Positions 56,354 through 64,000 of a stretch of 64,000 nucleotides of DNA are shown here, piece by piece; within the stretch, counting starts at the first letter, position 1; each line of letters starts with the position of its first letter. Under the pieces are notes generated by a model. It ran no database searches and had not been told where the DNA came from. It worked only from the letters and a program-made list of their open reading frames with translations. Source of the DNA: Curtobacterium sp. ER1/6 (GTDB lineage: Bacteria > Actinomycetota > Actinomycetes > Actinomycetales > Microbacteriaceae). Position numbers and translations under genes: made by a program. The stretch is taken from NCBI RefSeq assembly GCF_001742745.1, contig NZ_MJAK01000005.1:186001-250000 (forward strand), given 5' to 3'.

Positions 56354-57232
56354 TCAGCGCGACGTGGTCCCCAGCGGCTGCGGGTCCACCGGGTCCGGCG
56401 GGACCGGCAGCGAGCCGCGGATCTGGTTCTGCGCCTGGCAGTCGCTCGTGCAGTTCGTCGCGCCCTGCGAGAGCTCGACCGCGTCCTCGCCGAGCACGCC
56501 GCCGAGGCGTCCGCCGGGCTGCACGGTCCAGGTCGTGGTGGTCGCGGTCTGCGAGGTCTTCGTCGCGACCTGCGGGCTGTCCTTCCCGAGGAGCATCTGG
56601 TGCGCGTCGCTGCCCGAGGACACCGCCGCGACGCCGTCGCCGAAGTTGATCTTCCCCGTGTACGGGTTCGCGAAGTAGAACAGGCCGGCGCCGAGGGTGT
56701 GCGTGAACGTCACCGGCTGCGCGAACTCGGTCTCCATCTGGAAGATGCCGCCCTGCGCACCGTCCTTCGCCTGGATCTTGTACTTGCCCGCTCCGGTGCC
56801 GAAGATCGCGACGAGCGTGTCGTCGCGGACCTCGAGCGAGGACAGCTTCGTGCCGGCGAGCTGCGCGGCCGTGAGCGACGGGACCTTCGACGCGAACACC
56901 ACGGTCGGCTTCGTCACCATCCGCTGCGAGTCCGGGGCACCCGTGAGCGTGTAGTCGTAGACGCCGAGGTCGGCGACGCGGATGTCGAAGCCGTTGTGCT
57001 TCCCGCGGACCGCGATGGTGCCGGAGACGGCGACGTCCTTGAGCTTGAAGTCCTTGCCCACCGCGGGGTTCGTCGTGGTGCCGTTGACGGTGACGGCGTA
57101 GTCCCCGCCGGTCGAGGTCTTGCCGGACGCGTTCGCGGGGGAGACCCCGACGAGGGCTGCTGCGGCGACGGCGCCGAGCGCGACGACCGCGGCGATGCCG
57201 GCGGAGCGGCGTCGGGAGCGCTGGGTGTGCAT
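56354..57232 (-). CDS. Secreted protein of unknown function
   Basis: The protein has 292 residues. A signal peptide (IAAVVALGAVAAAALVGVS, cleaved near SPANA) is followed by a beta-rich domain (YAVTVNGTTTNPAVGKDFKL; KLKDVAVSGTIAVRGKHNGFDI), a segment with a Phe-rich FTHTLGAGLFYFANPYTGKI, and a C-terminal pair of cysteines in TNCTSDCQAQNQ. There is no anchor, so it should be released. The ATG at 57232 has a strong AGGAGG site. I recognise no family and would call it a novel exoprotein. Confidence 0.75.
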   Translation of the reverse strand: MHTQRSRRRSAGIAAVVALGAVAAAALVGVSPANASGKTSTGGDYAVTVNGTTTNPAVGKDFKLKDVAVSGTIAVRGKHNGFDIRVADLGVYDYTLTGAPDSQRMVTKPTVVFASKVPSLTAAQLAGTKLSSLEVRDDTLVAIFGTGAGKYKIQAKDGAQGGIFQMETEFAQPVTFTHTLGAGLFYFANPYTGKINFGDGVAAVSSGSDAHQMLLGKDSPQVATKTSQTATTTTWTVQPGGRLGGVLGEDAVELSQGATNCTSDCQAQNQIRGSLPVPPDPVDPQPLGTTSR

Positions 57233-57333
57233 GTGTGCCTCCTGAGGGCGACGGTGCGGGACGGAGCGTCCCTGGGAACGATCGTCGCCGCAGCGCCGCG
57301 CGGGCACCATCGGACCTTGGTACTAGTACCCGG

Positions 57334-57948
57334 TCACCAGCCGTGGTCGCGGGCCCACAGGGCGGCGCTCGTCCGGTCCGCGACCCCGATGCGTCGGAAG
57401 AGCGAGCCGACGTGCACCTTCACGGTCCGCTCGGCGATCCCGAGCTCGGTCGCGATCTGCCGGTTCGACAGGCCCCGCGCGATGCGCACCAGCACGTCGC
57501 GCTCCCGCGGCGGCAGCTCCGGGCCGTCCTCCCGCGGTGCCGCTCCGGGCAGGAGCGCCCGGGCGACCCGGGGGTCGATCGGGGTCTCGTCGCGCGCGGC
57601 GGCCCGCACGGCGGCGACGACCTCGTCCGGCGCGGCGTCCTTGAGCAGGTACCCGGTGGCGCCGGCCGCCAGGGCGTCGCGCACGCGGCGGTCGTCCGAG
57701 AAGGTGGTGAGCACGAGCACCCGCACGGCGGGCATCGCGGTCCGGAGGCGCGCGGTCGCGGCGACCCCGCCCTCGCCCGGCATCGACAGGTCCATCACCA
57801 CCACGTCCGGTGCGGTCTCGGCGGCGCGTTCGACCGCCTCCTCGCCGGTCGCCGCCTCGCCCACCACCGTGCAGTCGTCGGTCGTGCCGAGCACGGCCCG
57901 CAACCCCTGCCGGACCAGGGCGTGGTCGTCGACGAGCAGGACCCTCAT
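57334..57948 (-). CDS. NarL/FixJ-family response regulator
   Basis: The protein has 204 residues. The receiver domain has the phospho-acceptor Asp in VVVMDLSMPG, acidic residues in LLVDDHALV and the Lys in YLLKDAAP. The LuxR-type helix-turn-helix at the C-terminus reads ERDVLVRIARGLSNRQIATE, then LGIAERTVKVHV. Its start overlaps the stop of the sensor kinase gene by 4 bases, so the two form one translationally coupled two-component system. Targets are unknown; the adjacent secreted-protein gene is a candidate. Confidence 0.92.
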   Translation of the reverse strand: MRVLLVDDHALVRQGLRAVLGTTDDCTVVGEAATGEEAVERAAETAPDVVVMDLSMPGEGGVAATARLRTAMPAVRVLVLTTFSDDRRVRDALAAGATGYLLKDAAPDEVVAAVRAAARDETPIDPRVARALLPGAAPREDGPELPPRERDVLVRIARGLSNRQIATELGIAERTVKVHVGSLFRRIGVADRTSAALWARDHGW

Positions 57949-59327
57949 CGCAGGGCCTCCGTCTCGGCGGGCACCGTCAGCTGCCAGGTCGTGCCGGCAC
58001 CCGGCGCGGTCCGGAGCACGAGCGATCCGCCGGTGTCCTCGGCGACCTCGCGCAGCAGCGTCGTCCCGAGGTGTCCCGGCCGCGACGGTGCGTCGAGGAG
58101 GTCCGGCTCGAAGCCGGTCCCGTCGTCGGCGACGGTCAGCCGCAGGTCCGGGCCGTCCACCCGCACCCGGACGTCGATCCGGTTCGCGCGGGCGTGCTGC
58201 GCCGCGTTCCAGACGGCCTCGCGGACGAAGCGGACGGCGGCCGTCATGGCCGCCGGCGACGCCGCGACCGTGTCGGGGACGTCCACCACGGTCACCGTCC
58301 CCGCGCCGCGGGCCCGTGCGCACGCGTCGTCGAGCGCCGCGCGGAGGCCGTCGCGTTCGGGTGCGGCCGGACGGATCGTCGACATCGAGGTGCGGAGCGA
58401 GGACACGGCGGCACGGAGGGTCGTCGCGGCCGCCCGGGTCTCGGGCACCGACCCGAGGGACAGCGCGAGCCCCGCGACGTCCTGCACGGGACCGTCGTGC
58501 AGCTCGCGGGCGAGTCGGCGCCGCTCGGCGACCTCGGCGTCCAGTGCGCGTCCGAGCAGGCGTTCGCGCTGCCGCTGGCCGGACCGGATCCGGACGAGCA
58601 GCCACAGCAGCATCGGTACGAGCAGCACCAGCACCACGCCGACCGTGCCGAAGGCCAGGGCGGCGAACGCGCCGCGCAGGTCGGCGGCGCGGGCGATCAC
58701 CTCGCCGTACGGGCGGTACGCCTCGAAGAGCAGCGCTTCGCCGGAGGGCGTGTGCACGGCCTGGTACGCCTCGAGCAGCGGGCCGTGGCCCCGCTCGTAC
58801 CGGTTCTCCGCCCCCTCGAGCTCGGACACCTCGGCGTCGGAGCGGTCGGTGCGCAGCGCCTCGAGGTCCTCGTCGGACAGCGGGAAGCGCTCGCCGACCA
58901 GCCGCGGCTCGTCGGACCACAGCACCGTGCCGTCGGCCGACCAGAGCTTCATCCGGACGGTCGACCCGGCGCTGACCTGGCCGGCGAGGGCGTCGTCGAG
59001 TCGCGCGCGTGCGGCGGCACGGTCGGTGGCGCTCGCCGCGGGGTCGGCGACGGTGTCGGTGAGCGCGGGTTCGACGACGATCCGGGCGAGGGCCGCGGTG
59101 TCGGCGGTCGCGTCGCGCACCGCGAACGACTCCGCGACCCGCTGTGACACGAGCGTGCCGACGGTCGCCACGGCGGCACCGCCGACGAGCGCGGCGAGGA
59201 CGACGCCGACCAGCACGCGACGCCAGGGGGTGCGACCGGTGCGGCGGCGCGGGTCGGCTGCGACGAGCACGAGGGGTGCCGGGGGCGTCCCGCTGTTCCC
59301 GCTGTCCGACGACCGTTGTCCGTGCAC
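57945..59327 (-). CDS. Sensor histidine kinase, NarL-partner type
   Basis: The protein has 460 residues. An N-terminal membrane helix (VLVGVVLAALVGGAAVATVG), an extracytoplasmic region of about 150 residues and a second helix (FAALAFGTVGVVLVLLVPML) precede a HisKA_3 dimerisation domain with the phospho-accepting His in RRLARELHDGPVQDVAGLAL. The HATPase follows with VREAVWNAAQHA and ADDGTGF. The extracytoplasmic part has no recognised ligand fold. The GTG at 59327 gives a plausible cytoplasmic N-tail; the ribosome-binding site is weak. Confidence 0.88.
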   Translation of the reverse strand: MHGQRSSDSGNSGTPPAPLVLVAADPRRRTGRTPWRRVLVGVVLAALVGGAAVATVGTLVSQRVAESFAVRDATADTAALARIVVEPALTDTVADPAASATDRAAARARLDDALAGQVSAGSTVRMKLWSADGTVLWSDEPRLVGERFPLSDEDLEALRTDRSDAEVSELEGAENRYERGHGPLLEAYQAVHTPSGEALLFEAYRPYGEVIARAADLRGAFAALAFGTVGVVLVLLVPMLLWLLVRIRSGQRQRERLLGRALDAEVAERRRLARELHDGPVQDVAGLALSLGSVPETRAAATTLRAAVSSLRTSMSTIRPAAPERDGLRAALDDACARARGAGTVTVVDVPDTVAASPAAMTAAVRFVREAVWNAAQHARANRIDVRVRVDGPDLRLTVADDGTGFEPDLLDAPSRPGHLGTTLLREVAEDTGGSLVLRTAPGAGTTWQLTVPAETEALR

Positions 59328-59392
59328 GGAGCAACCGTAACCCGAGCGCTGCTCGTGCCCCGACGGGACGGGACCACGGGACCGGACCACGA

Positions 59393-59440
59393 GACGGACG
59401 GGAGGCGCGGTGCCAGCCGGCACCGCGCCTCCCGTCCGTC
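59393..59440 (-). terminator. Hairpin terminator of the second sugar operon
   Basis: Perfect 22-bp arms (59393-59414 and 59419-59440; core GACGGACGGGAGGCGCGG) with an AGCC loop lie 28 bases after the stop of the Gfo/Idh/MocA gene. The arm sequence is identical to the element at 14116-14163. Confidence 0.83.
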
Positions 59441-59467
59441 CCGGATCGGGTCCGGAGGCCGCTCGTC

Positions 59468-60595
59468 TCAGGCCGCCGTCGCGCGGTCCGCTGCGTGGAT
59501 GGACGCGAGCGCCTGCCGCACCGACGTCCACGCCGCGAGCCGCTCCCGGACGGCGTCTTCGCGTTCGACCTCGAGCGCCGTGGCGTGCGCCTGCTCGAGC
59601 ACGTCGTCGACCACGACCCGCTGCCCGGACCGCGCCGACGCGATGGCGGCGTCGACCATCACCAGGCTCATCACGTTGCCGTGGACCTCGCCGTCGGGGA
59701 CGACCCCGGTGCGGACCGCCCGGACGAACGACGCCAGCGACCCGGCGATCTCCGTCCCGACGCCCGGTGCCGCGGCCGGGGCACCAGGTGCGCCGTCGAC
59801 GACGCTCGACGGGTCGTGGTCGCCGTCCCACACCGCGGAGCCGGCCGCGCCGGTCGCCCGCCAGTCGCCGTTCCACGAGGTCTCGTCGCCGGGCGCGCAC
59901 CACGAACCGTCGTAGACGTACCGGACGTCGTCCTCGAACGTGAAGACCGCTGCCGCGTTCGCGTCCCCGCGGTACCAGGACCACGACGGGTTCCACGACT
60001 CGCAGTAGACGGACACCGGGTCCCGGTCGAGCACGTAGCGTGCCGAGTCGAACGCGTGGATCGCCATGTCGAGGAGCAGGACGTCGTCCATCTCCTCGCG
60101 GAAGCCGCCGAAGTGCGGGGCCTTCGCGAAGCGCGTGTTGAGGCCGCCGACCGCCCCGAGCGCCCGGACGTGCTGCCGGAACGCGACGAGCTGGTCGTTG
60201 TACCGGCGTGACTGGGACACCATGAAGAGCTGTCCGGTCGCCTCGGCGGCCGCCGCCAGGGACAGGGCCTCGGCGACGGTCTGCGCGGCGGGCTTCTCGC
60301 CGAGCACCGGCAGGCCGGCGTGCAGGGCGTCCATCGTGACGGGGTGGTGGGCGACGGGGACGGTGATGTCGAGGACGGCCTCGGCACCGGTGTCGGCGAG
60401 GAGCGCCGGCAGGTCGCGGCCGACCGGGATCGACGGCGCCCCGGCCAGCTCGGCCCCCGCGCGTGCGGCGTCGAGGTCGAGGTCGACGACGCCGACGAGC
60501 TCGACGTCCGGGTCCGCCGCGACGGTGCTGAGCCAGGCCCGGCCCATCCCGCCGGCGCCGACCTGCACGACCCGCAGCGGGGCGTGGTCGGTCAT
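59468..60595 (-). CDS. Gfo/Idh/MocA-family oxidoreductase
   Basis: The protein has 375 residues. The NAD(P) Rossmann motif is [14 protein letters not shown], and the conserved [12 protein letters not shown] (Lys of the EKP motif) and a late [13 protein letters not shown] with the active-site His follow. Members oxidise or reduce sugars and cyclitols with NAD(P). The start overlaps the stop of the ThuA-like gene (ATGA), and it is the last gene of an ABC sugar operon, so it likely processes the imported sugar, perhaps at C3 as ThuA-linked systems do. Confidence 0.87.
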   Translation of the reverse strand: MTDHAPLRVVQVGAGGMGRAWLSTVAADPDVELVGVVDLDLDAARAGAELAGAPSIPVGRDLPALLADTGAEAVLDITVPVAHHPVTMDALHAGLPVLGEKPAAQTVAEALSLAAAAEATGQLFMVSQSRRYNDQLVAFRQHVRALGAVGGLNTRFAKAPHFGGFREEMDDVLLLDMAIHAFDSARYVLDRDPVSVYCESWNPSWSWYRGDANAAAVFTFEDDVRYVYDGSWCAPGDETSWNGDWRATGAAGSAVWDGDHDPSSVVDGAPGAPAAAPGVGTEIAGSLASFVRAVRTGVVPDGEVHGNVMSLVMVDAAIASARSGQRVVVDDVLEQAHATALEVEREDAVRERLAAWTSVRQALASIHAADRATAA

Positions 60596-61431
60596 GCGCG
60601 GGCCTCGACGGTCTCGGTGGCTGCCGCGTCCTCGGGCGCGTCGGTGGTCGCCTCGTCCTCGGGGGCGTCGTCGAACGGACCGCGGTAGTGCTGGCCGTCG
60701 AAGTACTCGCCGAGGTCGTAGCGGCGGAGCGTCGGCAGCTCGCGCTCCCGCTCCGGACGGGCCCACTCCGCGCCGTTGGCGACGACCCGACGGACGTCGG
60801 GGTGGTGGTACACGGGGAAGTCCTGGTCGCCGGGGGAGAAGTAGAAGATCTTCCCGAGCCCGCGGCGGTACGTCATGCCGCTCCGGAACACCTCGCCGCC
60901 GGTGAACCCCGAGATGAAGACCAGCTCGTCGGGCGTCGGCACGTCGAAGTACTCGCCGTACATCTCCTGCTCGGGGATGACGATCGGGTTCGGGACACCG
61001 CGGGTGATCGGGTGCTGCGGGTCGACCGTCCAGACGAGCTCCTGGTCGTGCTCGCTCCGCCAGCGCAGCGTGCAGGTGGTGCCCATCAGCTTGCCGAAGA
61101 TCTTCGACCAGTGGCCGGAGTGCAGGACCACGAGCCCCATGCCGGACAGCACGTGCTTGTGGACGCGGTCGACCACGGCGTCGTCGACGTCGGCGTGGGC
61201 GGCGTGCCCCCACCAGGTCAGGACGTCGGTCTCGGCGAGCACGGCGTCGGTCAGGCCGTGCTCGGGCTCCTGCATGGTCGCGGTGCGGACGACGGCGTCC
61301 GGGAGGTTCTCGCGGATGCCGTCGGCGATCGCGCCGTGCATGCCGTCCGGGTACCGCTCGGCGACGTGCGGCTCGACCTGCTCGTGGACGTTCTCGCCCC
61401 AGACGGTGACGCGGAGGGGGGTGCTGGTCAT
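60592..61431 (-). CDS. ThuA-domain protein
   Basis: The protein has 279 residues with a ThuA (trehalose utilisation) class I glutamine amidotransferase-like fold ([59 protein letters not shown]). The C-terminus is an acidic tail. ThuA proteins work with Gfo/Idh/MocA dehydrogenases in metabolism of trehalose, sucrose or related sugars through 3-keto intermediates. That pairing is seen here, with a 4-base overlap to the dehydrogenase gene. Confidence 0.86.
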   Translation of the reverse strand: MTSTPLRVTVWGENVHEQVEPHVAERYPDGMHGAIADGIRENLPDAVVRTATMQEPEHGLTDAVLAETDVLTWWGHAAHADVDDAVVDRVHKHVLSGMGLVVLHSGHWSKIFGKLMGTTCTLRWRSEHDQELVWTVDPQHPITRGVPNPIVIPEQEMYGEYFDVPTPDELVFISGFTGGEVFRSGMTYRRGLGKIFYFSPGDQDFPVYHHPDVRRVVANGAEWARPERERELPTLRRYDLGEYFDGQHYRGPFDDAPEDEATTDAPEDAAATETVEARA

Positions 61432-61481
61432 GGTGGGCCTTTCTGGCTCGGAGGGTGCGGGGGTCGTGTGCGGTGGCGTCG

Positions 61482-62375
61482 TCACTTGACGGCACCGCCG
61501 AGCGCACCCGCGGAGATGTAGCGCTGGGCGACGATGAGGAGGACCGCGGCGGGGAGGGACGCCAGGACGCTGGTCGCCATCACGGGCCCCCAGTCGGTGA
61601 CGTTCGACCCGATGTAGTTGTAGATGCCGAGGGTGATCGGACGGACGGCGTCGGTGGACGTCAGGGTGAGGGCGATGAGGAAGTCGCCCCAGGCGCCGAG
61701 GAACGTGAACAGCGCCGCCGTGACGATCGCGTTGCGGCTGATCGGCAGGACGATCGACACGAAGGCCCGGAGGTCGTTCGCGCCGTCGACCAGCGCCGCC
61801 TCGACCAGGCTCGGCGGGATCGACTCCATGAACGCCCGCATGAGCAGGATCGCGAAGGGGACCTGCACGGCGCTGTCGGCGAGGATCAGGCCGAGGTAGC
61901 TGTTGAGCAGCCCGACGTTGTTGAACAGCGTGTACAGCGCGTTCGCGATCACGATGCCGGGGACCATCTGCGTGACGAGCAGGACGAGCAGCAGCGTCCT
62001 CGTGCCGCGCATCCTGAAGCGCGCCAGACCGTACGCCGCCGGGGTGGCGACGGCGAGCGTCAGGACCACGGTGCCGAGCCCGATGATCATGCTCGAGACG
62101 AAGTTCTGCCCCTGCTGGGCGAACGCCGCCTGGTAGCCGGCGAAGGTCGGGTTCCACGGGAACCAGGTGGCGGTCGCGGCGCCCGAGGTGGCCTGCAGGC
62201 TCGTGTTCACCATCCAGTAGACGGGGAAGATCATGATCGCGAGGAACACGATCCCGAGGACGGTGAACGGCAGGCCCTTCACCGAGCCGCGCGGGCGACG
62301 GGTGCGCTCGCCGCGTCGACGGGTCGTGATGGCCCTGGTGGCCGTGACGGTGCTGCTCGCGAGTCCGACGCTCAT
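61482..62375 (-). CDS. Carbohydrate ABC transporter permease, MalG type
   Basis: The protein has 297 residues and six predicted helices, the first around [21 protein letters not shown]. The EAA loop reads [20 protein letters not shown]. The start overlaps the stop of the MalF-type gene by 4 bases. It is the second channel subunit of the importer whose binding protein lies at the window end. Confidence 0.9.
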   Translation of the reverse strand: MSVGLASSTVTATRAITTRRRGERTRRPRGSVKGLPFTVLGIVFLAIMIFPVYWMVNTSLQATSGAATATWFPWNPTFAGYQAAFAQQGQNFVSSMIIGLGTVVLTLAVATPAAYGLARFRMRGTRTLLLVLLVTQMVPGIVIANALYTLFNNVGLLNSYLGLILADSAVQVPFAILLMRAFMESIPPSLVEAALVDGANDLRAFVSIVLPISRNAIVTAALFTFLGAWGDFLIALTLTSTDAVRPITLGIYNYIGSNVTDWGPVMATSVLASLPAAVLLIVAQRYISAGALGGAVK

Positions 62376-63322
62376 TCGTCGACCGCCTTCCTGGAGATCG
62401 CGATGTAGATCATCGCGAAGACGAACGAGACGACGATGAGCACGTTGCTCACCGCGGCTCCGATGCCGAACTGGAAGTTGATGAACGACTGGTGGTACGC
62501 GTTCGTGGCGAGCGTCTGGGTGGAGTTCGCCGGGCCGCCGCCGGTCAGGCCGAGGATGATGTCGACCACCTTCAGCGTGTAGACGACCCCGAGCACGATC
62601 ACCACGCTCACGACCGACCGGATGCTCGGCCAGGTGATGTACCAGAAGGCCTTGAACCCGGTGGCGCCGTCGAGGGCACCCGCCTCGTAGAGCTCCGGCG
62701 GCACGGACTGCAGGCCGCTGTAGAGGATCGTCGTGTTGAAGGGGATCCCGAGCCAGACGTTCACGCCGATCACGGCGATGAGGGCGAGGCTCGGGCTGAC
62801 CAGCCACGGCACCGGGCCGATGCCGACGACCCCGAGCAGCTGGTTGAGGGCGCCGCTGTCCTGGTCGAGGAGCCACTTCCACACCGCGCTCGACGCGATG
62901 AGGGGCAGCAGCCAGGGCAGGAGCAGCAGGCCGCGGAGGAAGCCGGACAGCGGGAAGTGCCGACGGAAGAACAGTGCGAGGCCGAGCCCGAGGACGAACT
63001 GCAGCACGATGGAGCCGGCCGTGAACAGGGCGGTGTTGACGACGCTCGTCGTGAACACGCTGCTCGAGAAGACCGAGACGTAGTTGGCGAAGCCCACCCA
63101 GGGCGCCTCGCCGGTGAAGAAGGTCTTGGTCGTGTAGTCCTGGAACGACATCACGACGTTCTTGACGACCGGGTAGCCGAAGAACACGGCGACGAAGACC
63201 GCCGCCGGGACGACGAACAACCAACGGGTGAAGCCGGAGCGGAGCCGCGCGCGGCGCTGTCCCGGGCGGACGGGGGCCGCGGGCGTGGTCGCCCGGGGCC
63301 GGATCTGTGTCGAGGCGCTCAA
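62372..63322 (-). CDS. Carbohydrate ABC transporter permease, MalF type
   Basis: The protein has 316 residues with six predicted helices (first around [20 protein letters not shown]) and the EAA loop [20 protein letters not shown]. It starts with TTG at 63322, supported by AAAGGA eight bases upstream; no better start is in frame. It forms the channel with the MalG-type protein. A stable hairpin separates it from the binding-protein gene upstream. Confidence 0.88.
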   Translation of the reverse strand: MSASTQIRPRATTPAAPVRPGQRRARLRSGFTRWLFVVPAAVFVAVFFGYPVVKNVVMSFQDYTTKTFFTGEAPWVGFANYVSVFSSSVFTTSVVNTALFTAGSIVLQFVLGLGLALFFRRHFPLSGFLRGLLLLPWLLPLIASSAVWKWLLDQDSGALNQLLGVVGIGPVPWLVSPSLALIAVIGVNVWLGIPFNTTILYSGLQSVPPELYEAGALDGATGFKAFWYITWPSIRSVVSVVIVLGVVYTLKVVDIILGLTGGGPANSTQTLATNAYHQSFINFQFGIGAAVSNVLIVVSFVFAMIYIAISRKAVDE

Positions 63323-63345
63323 TGTCAGGTCCTTTGCGTCTGGGG

Positions 63346-63382
63346 ACGGGAGGAGCCGGTCGTGCGGACCGGCTCCTCCCGT
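63346..63382 (-). terminator. Attenuator hairpin between binding-protein and permease genes
   Basis: Perfect 16-bp arms (ACGGGAGGAGCCGGTC at 63346-63361, complement at 63367-63382) enclose a 5-base loop, 5 bases after the binding-protein stop and 23 before the permease start. Such hairpins let the binding protein be made in excess over the channel. Confidence 0.75.
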
Positions 63383-63387
63383 TTCCG

Positions 63388-64000
63388 CTACTGGTTCTGC
63401 GACTGCGCCTGCTCGAGCGCCTGCTCGGGGTCGGCCTTGCCGGTCAGCGCGAGCTGGACGGCGGTGTAGATCTTCGTGGCGGCCTTGGGCCAGTCCGGGC
63501 CGAGCTCACCGGTGCGGGCGCGGGCGGTCTGCACCGTGGTGACGAACGAGGCGACGTCGGCGTGGTCCTTCGCCCAGGCCTTGCCGACCTCGATGTTGGT
63601 CGGCACGTTGCCGCTGACGCCGGCCAGGACGGCCTGCATCTTGTCGCTGTTCAGGCACCCGACGAACTTGCCGGCGAGCTGCATCTTGTCCTTGTCGCCG
63701 GTCTGCGGGACGGTGAACGCCTCGCCGCCGAGCGGGGCGACGGTCTCCGAGCCGGTGCGGGTCGGGATCGGGACGCTGTCGAACTGCAGGTCCTTCGCCT
63801 TCTTCAGCGCCGGCAGCTGCCACGGGCCGTTGATCATCATCGCGGCCTTGCCCGCGATGAACTGGTTGTTGACGTCGGCCTGCGCCCAGTTGATCGAGCT
63901 CTTCGACATCGAGCCGTCGGCCTGCAGGTCCTGCACGAGCTGGAGCGCCTGCGCCGCCTCCGGCGTGGCGATGTCCTTCTCGTCGCCGCCGTTGGACCAG
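63388..64000 (-). CDS. Sugar ABC transporter substrate-binding protein, N-terminus outside window
   Basis: The last 204 residues of a family 1 solute-binding protein are visible; the frame is open to the window end, so the start and the lipobox are missing. Typical segments are AQADVNNQFIAGKAAMMING, APLGGEAFTVPQTGDKDKMQ and a C-terminal ATKIYTAVQLALTGKADPEQ. It is probably the first gene of the operon with the two permeases, ThuA and the Gfo/Idh/MocA enzyme. It is only distantly similar to the binding protein at 2525. Confidence 0.88.
   Translation of the reverse strand, partial: WSNGGDEKDIATPEAAQALQLVQDLQADGSMSKSSINWAQADVNNQFIAGKAAMMINGPWQLPALKKAKDLQFDSVPIPTRTGSETVAPLGGEAFTVPQTGDKDKMQLAGKFVGCLNSDKMQAVLAGVSGNVPTNIEVGKAWAKDHADVASFVTTVQTARARTGELGPDWPKAATKIYTAVQLALTGKADPEQALEQAQSQNQ

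Overview
The window is very GC-rich DNA with tight, mostly operonic coding, GTG/TTG starts, a DUF2510 membrane protein, a LAxTG-type sorting signal on two surface proteins and many plant-glycan enzymes. This fits a plant- or soil-associated actinobacterium of the Microbacteriaceae; Curtobacterium is my best guess, made without any database search. I see no rRNA or tRNA gene, CRISPR array, transposase or prophage.

Layout. (1) 2-2340: end of an unknown membrane protein, a DUF2510 protein and a LacI repressor. (2) 2349-9788: a LacI-controlled plant-glycan locus with a sugar ABC transporter (binding lipoprotein and two permeases, no ATPase), a GH127 beta-L-arabinofuranosidase-type enzyme, a protein that is only a LacI-type helix-turn-helix, and a secreted clan GH-A hydrolase with a carbohydrate-binding module. 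(3) 10101-18446: an acid-sugar region with a sialidase-fold enzyme, an SLC13 carboxylate transporter, a small VOC protein, a DapA-family aldolase, an aldo/keto reductase, a DUF1537 acid-sugar kinase, a PdxA2-type dehydrogenase and a DeoR regulator. These genes can be ordered into one pathway, in which a 3-deoxy-ulosaric acid is cleaved to pyruvate and a C4 aldehyde acid that is reduced to threonate, phosphorylated and oxidised to DHAP.

(4) 18458-27639: an expanded, two-unit version of the conserved Nit1C (Nit6803/MSMEG_0565-0572) nitrilase cluster, linked in other bacteria to cyanide-nitrogen assimilation. It holds one intact nitrilase and a paralogue that has lost its catalytic Cys and Glu. 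Both units share a GAAAC-n6-GAAAC upstream motif. (5) 27640-47786: mixed chromosomal genes: a degraded WYL-like fragment, a luciferase-like monooxygenase, a BLUF photoreceptor, an FNT channel, secreted glycosidases, MTA/SAH nucleosidase, the Kup potassium transporter with a 32-residue membrane protein divergent to it, DUF808, a TetR/SDR pair, a LAxTG surface protein, an MFS exporter with a TetR regulator, and a DEAD-box helicase.

(6) 48026-53045: a translationally coupled three-gene operon, with a cellulose-synthase-like GT2, an RsbW-like anti-sigma kinase and a secreted GH26-like/OpgC fusion. It looks like a surface-polysaccharide system. (7) 53046-57232: a wall-anchored metallophosphatase flanked by three copies of a 99-bp direct repeat, and a secreted protein of unknown function. 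(8) 57334-64000: a NarL-type two-component system and a second sugar ABC operon with ThuA and Gfo/Idh/MocA enzymes, running off the end. Across the window a family of near-perfect intergenic hairpins with the core GGACGGGAGGCGCGG recurs, mostly as bidirectional terminators.
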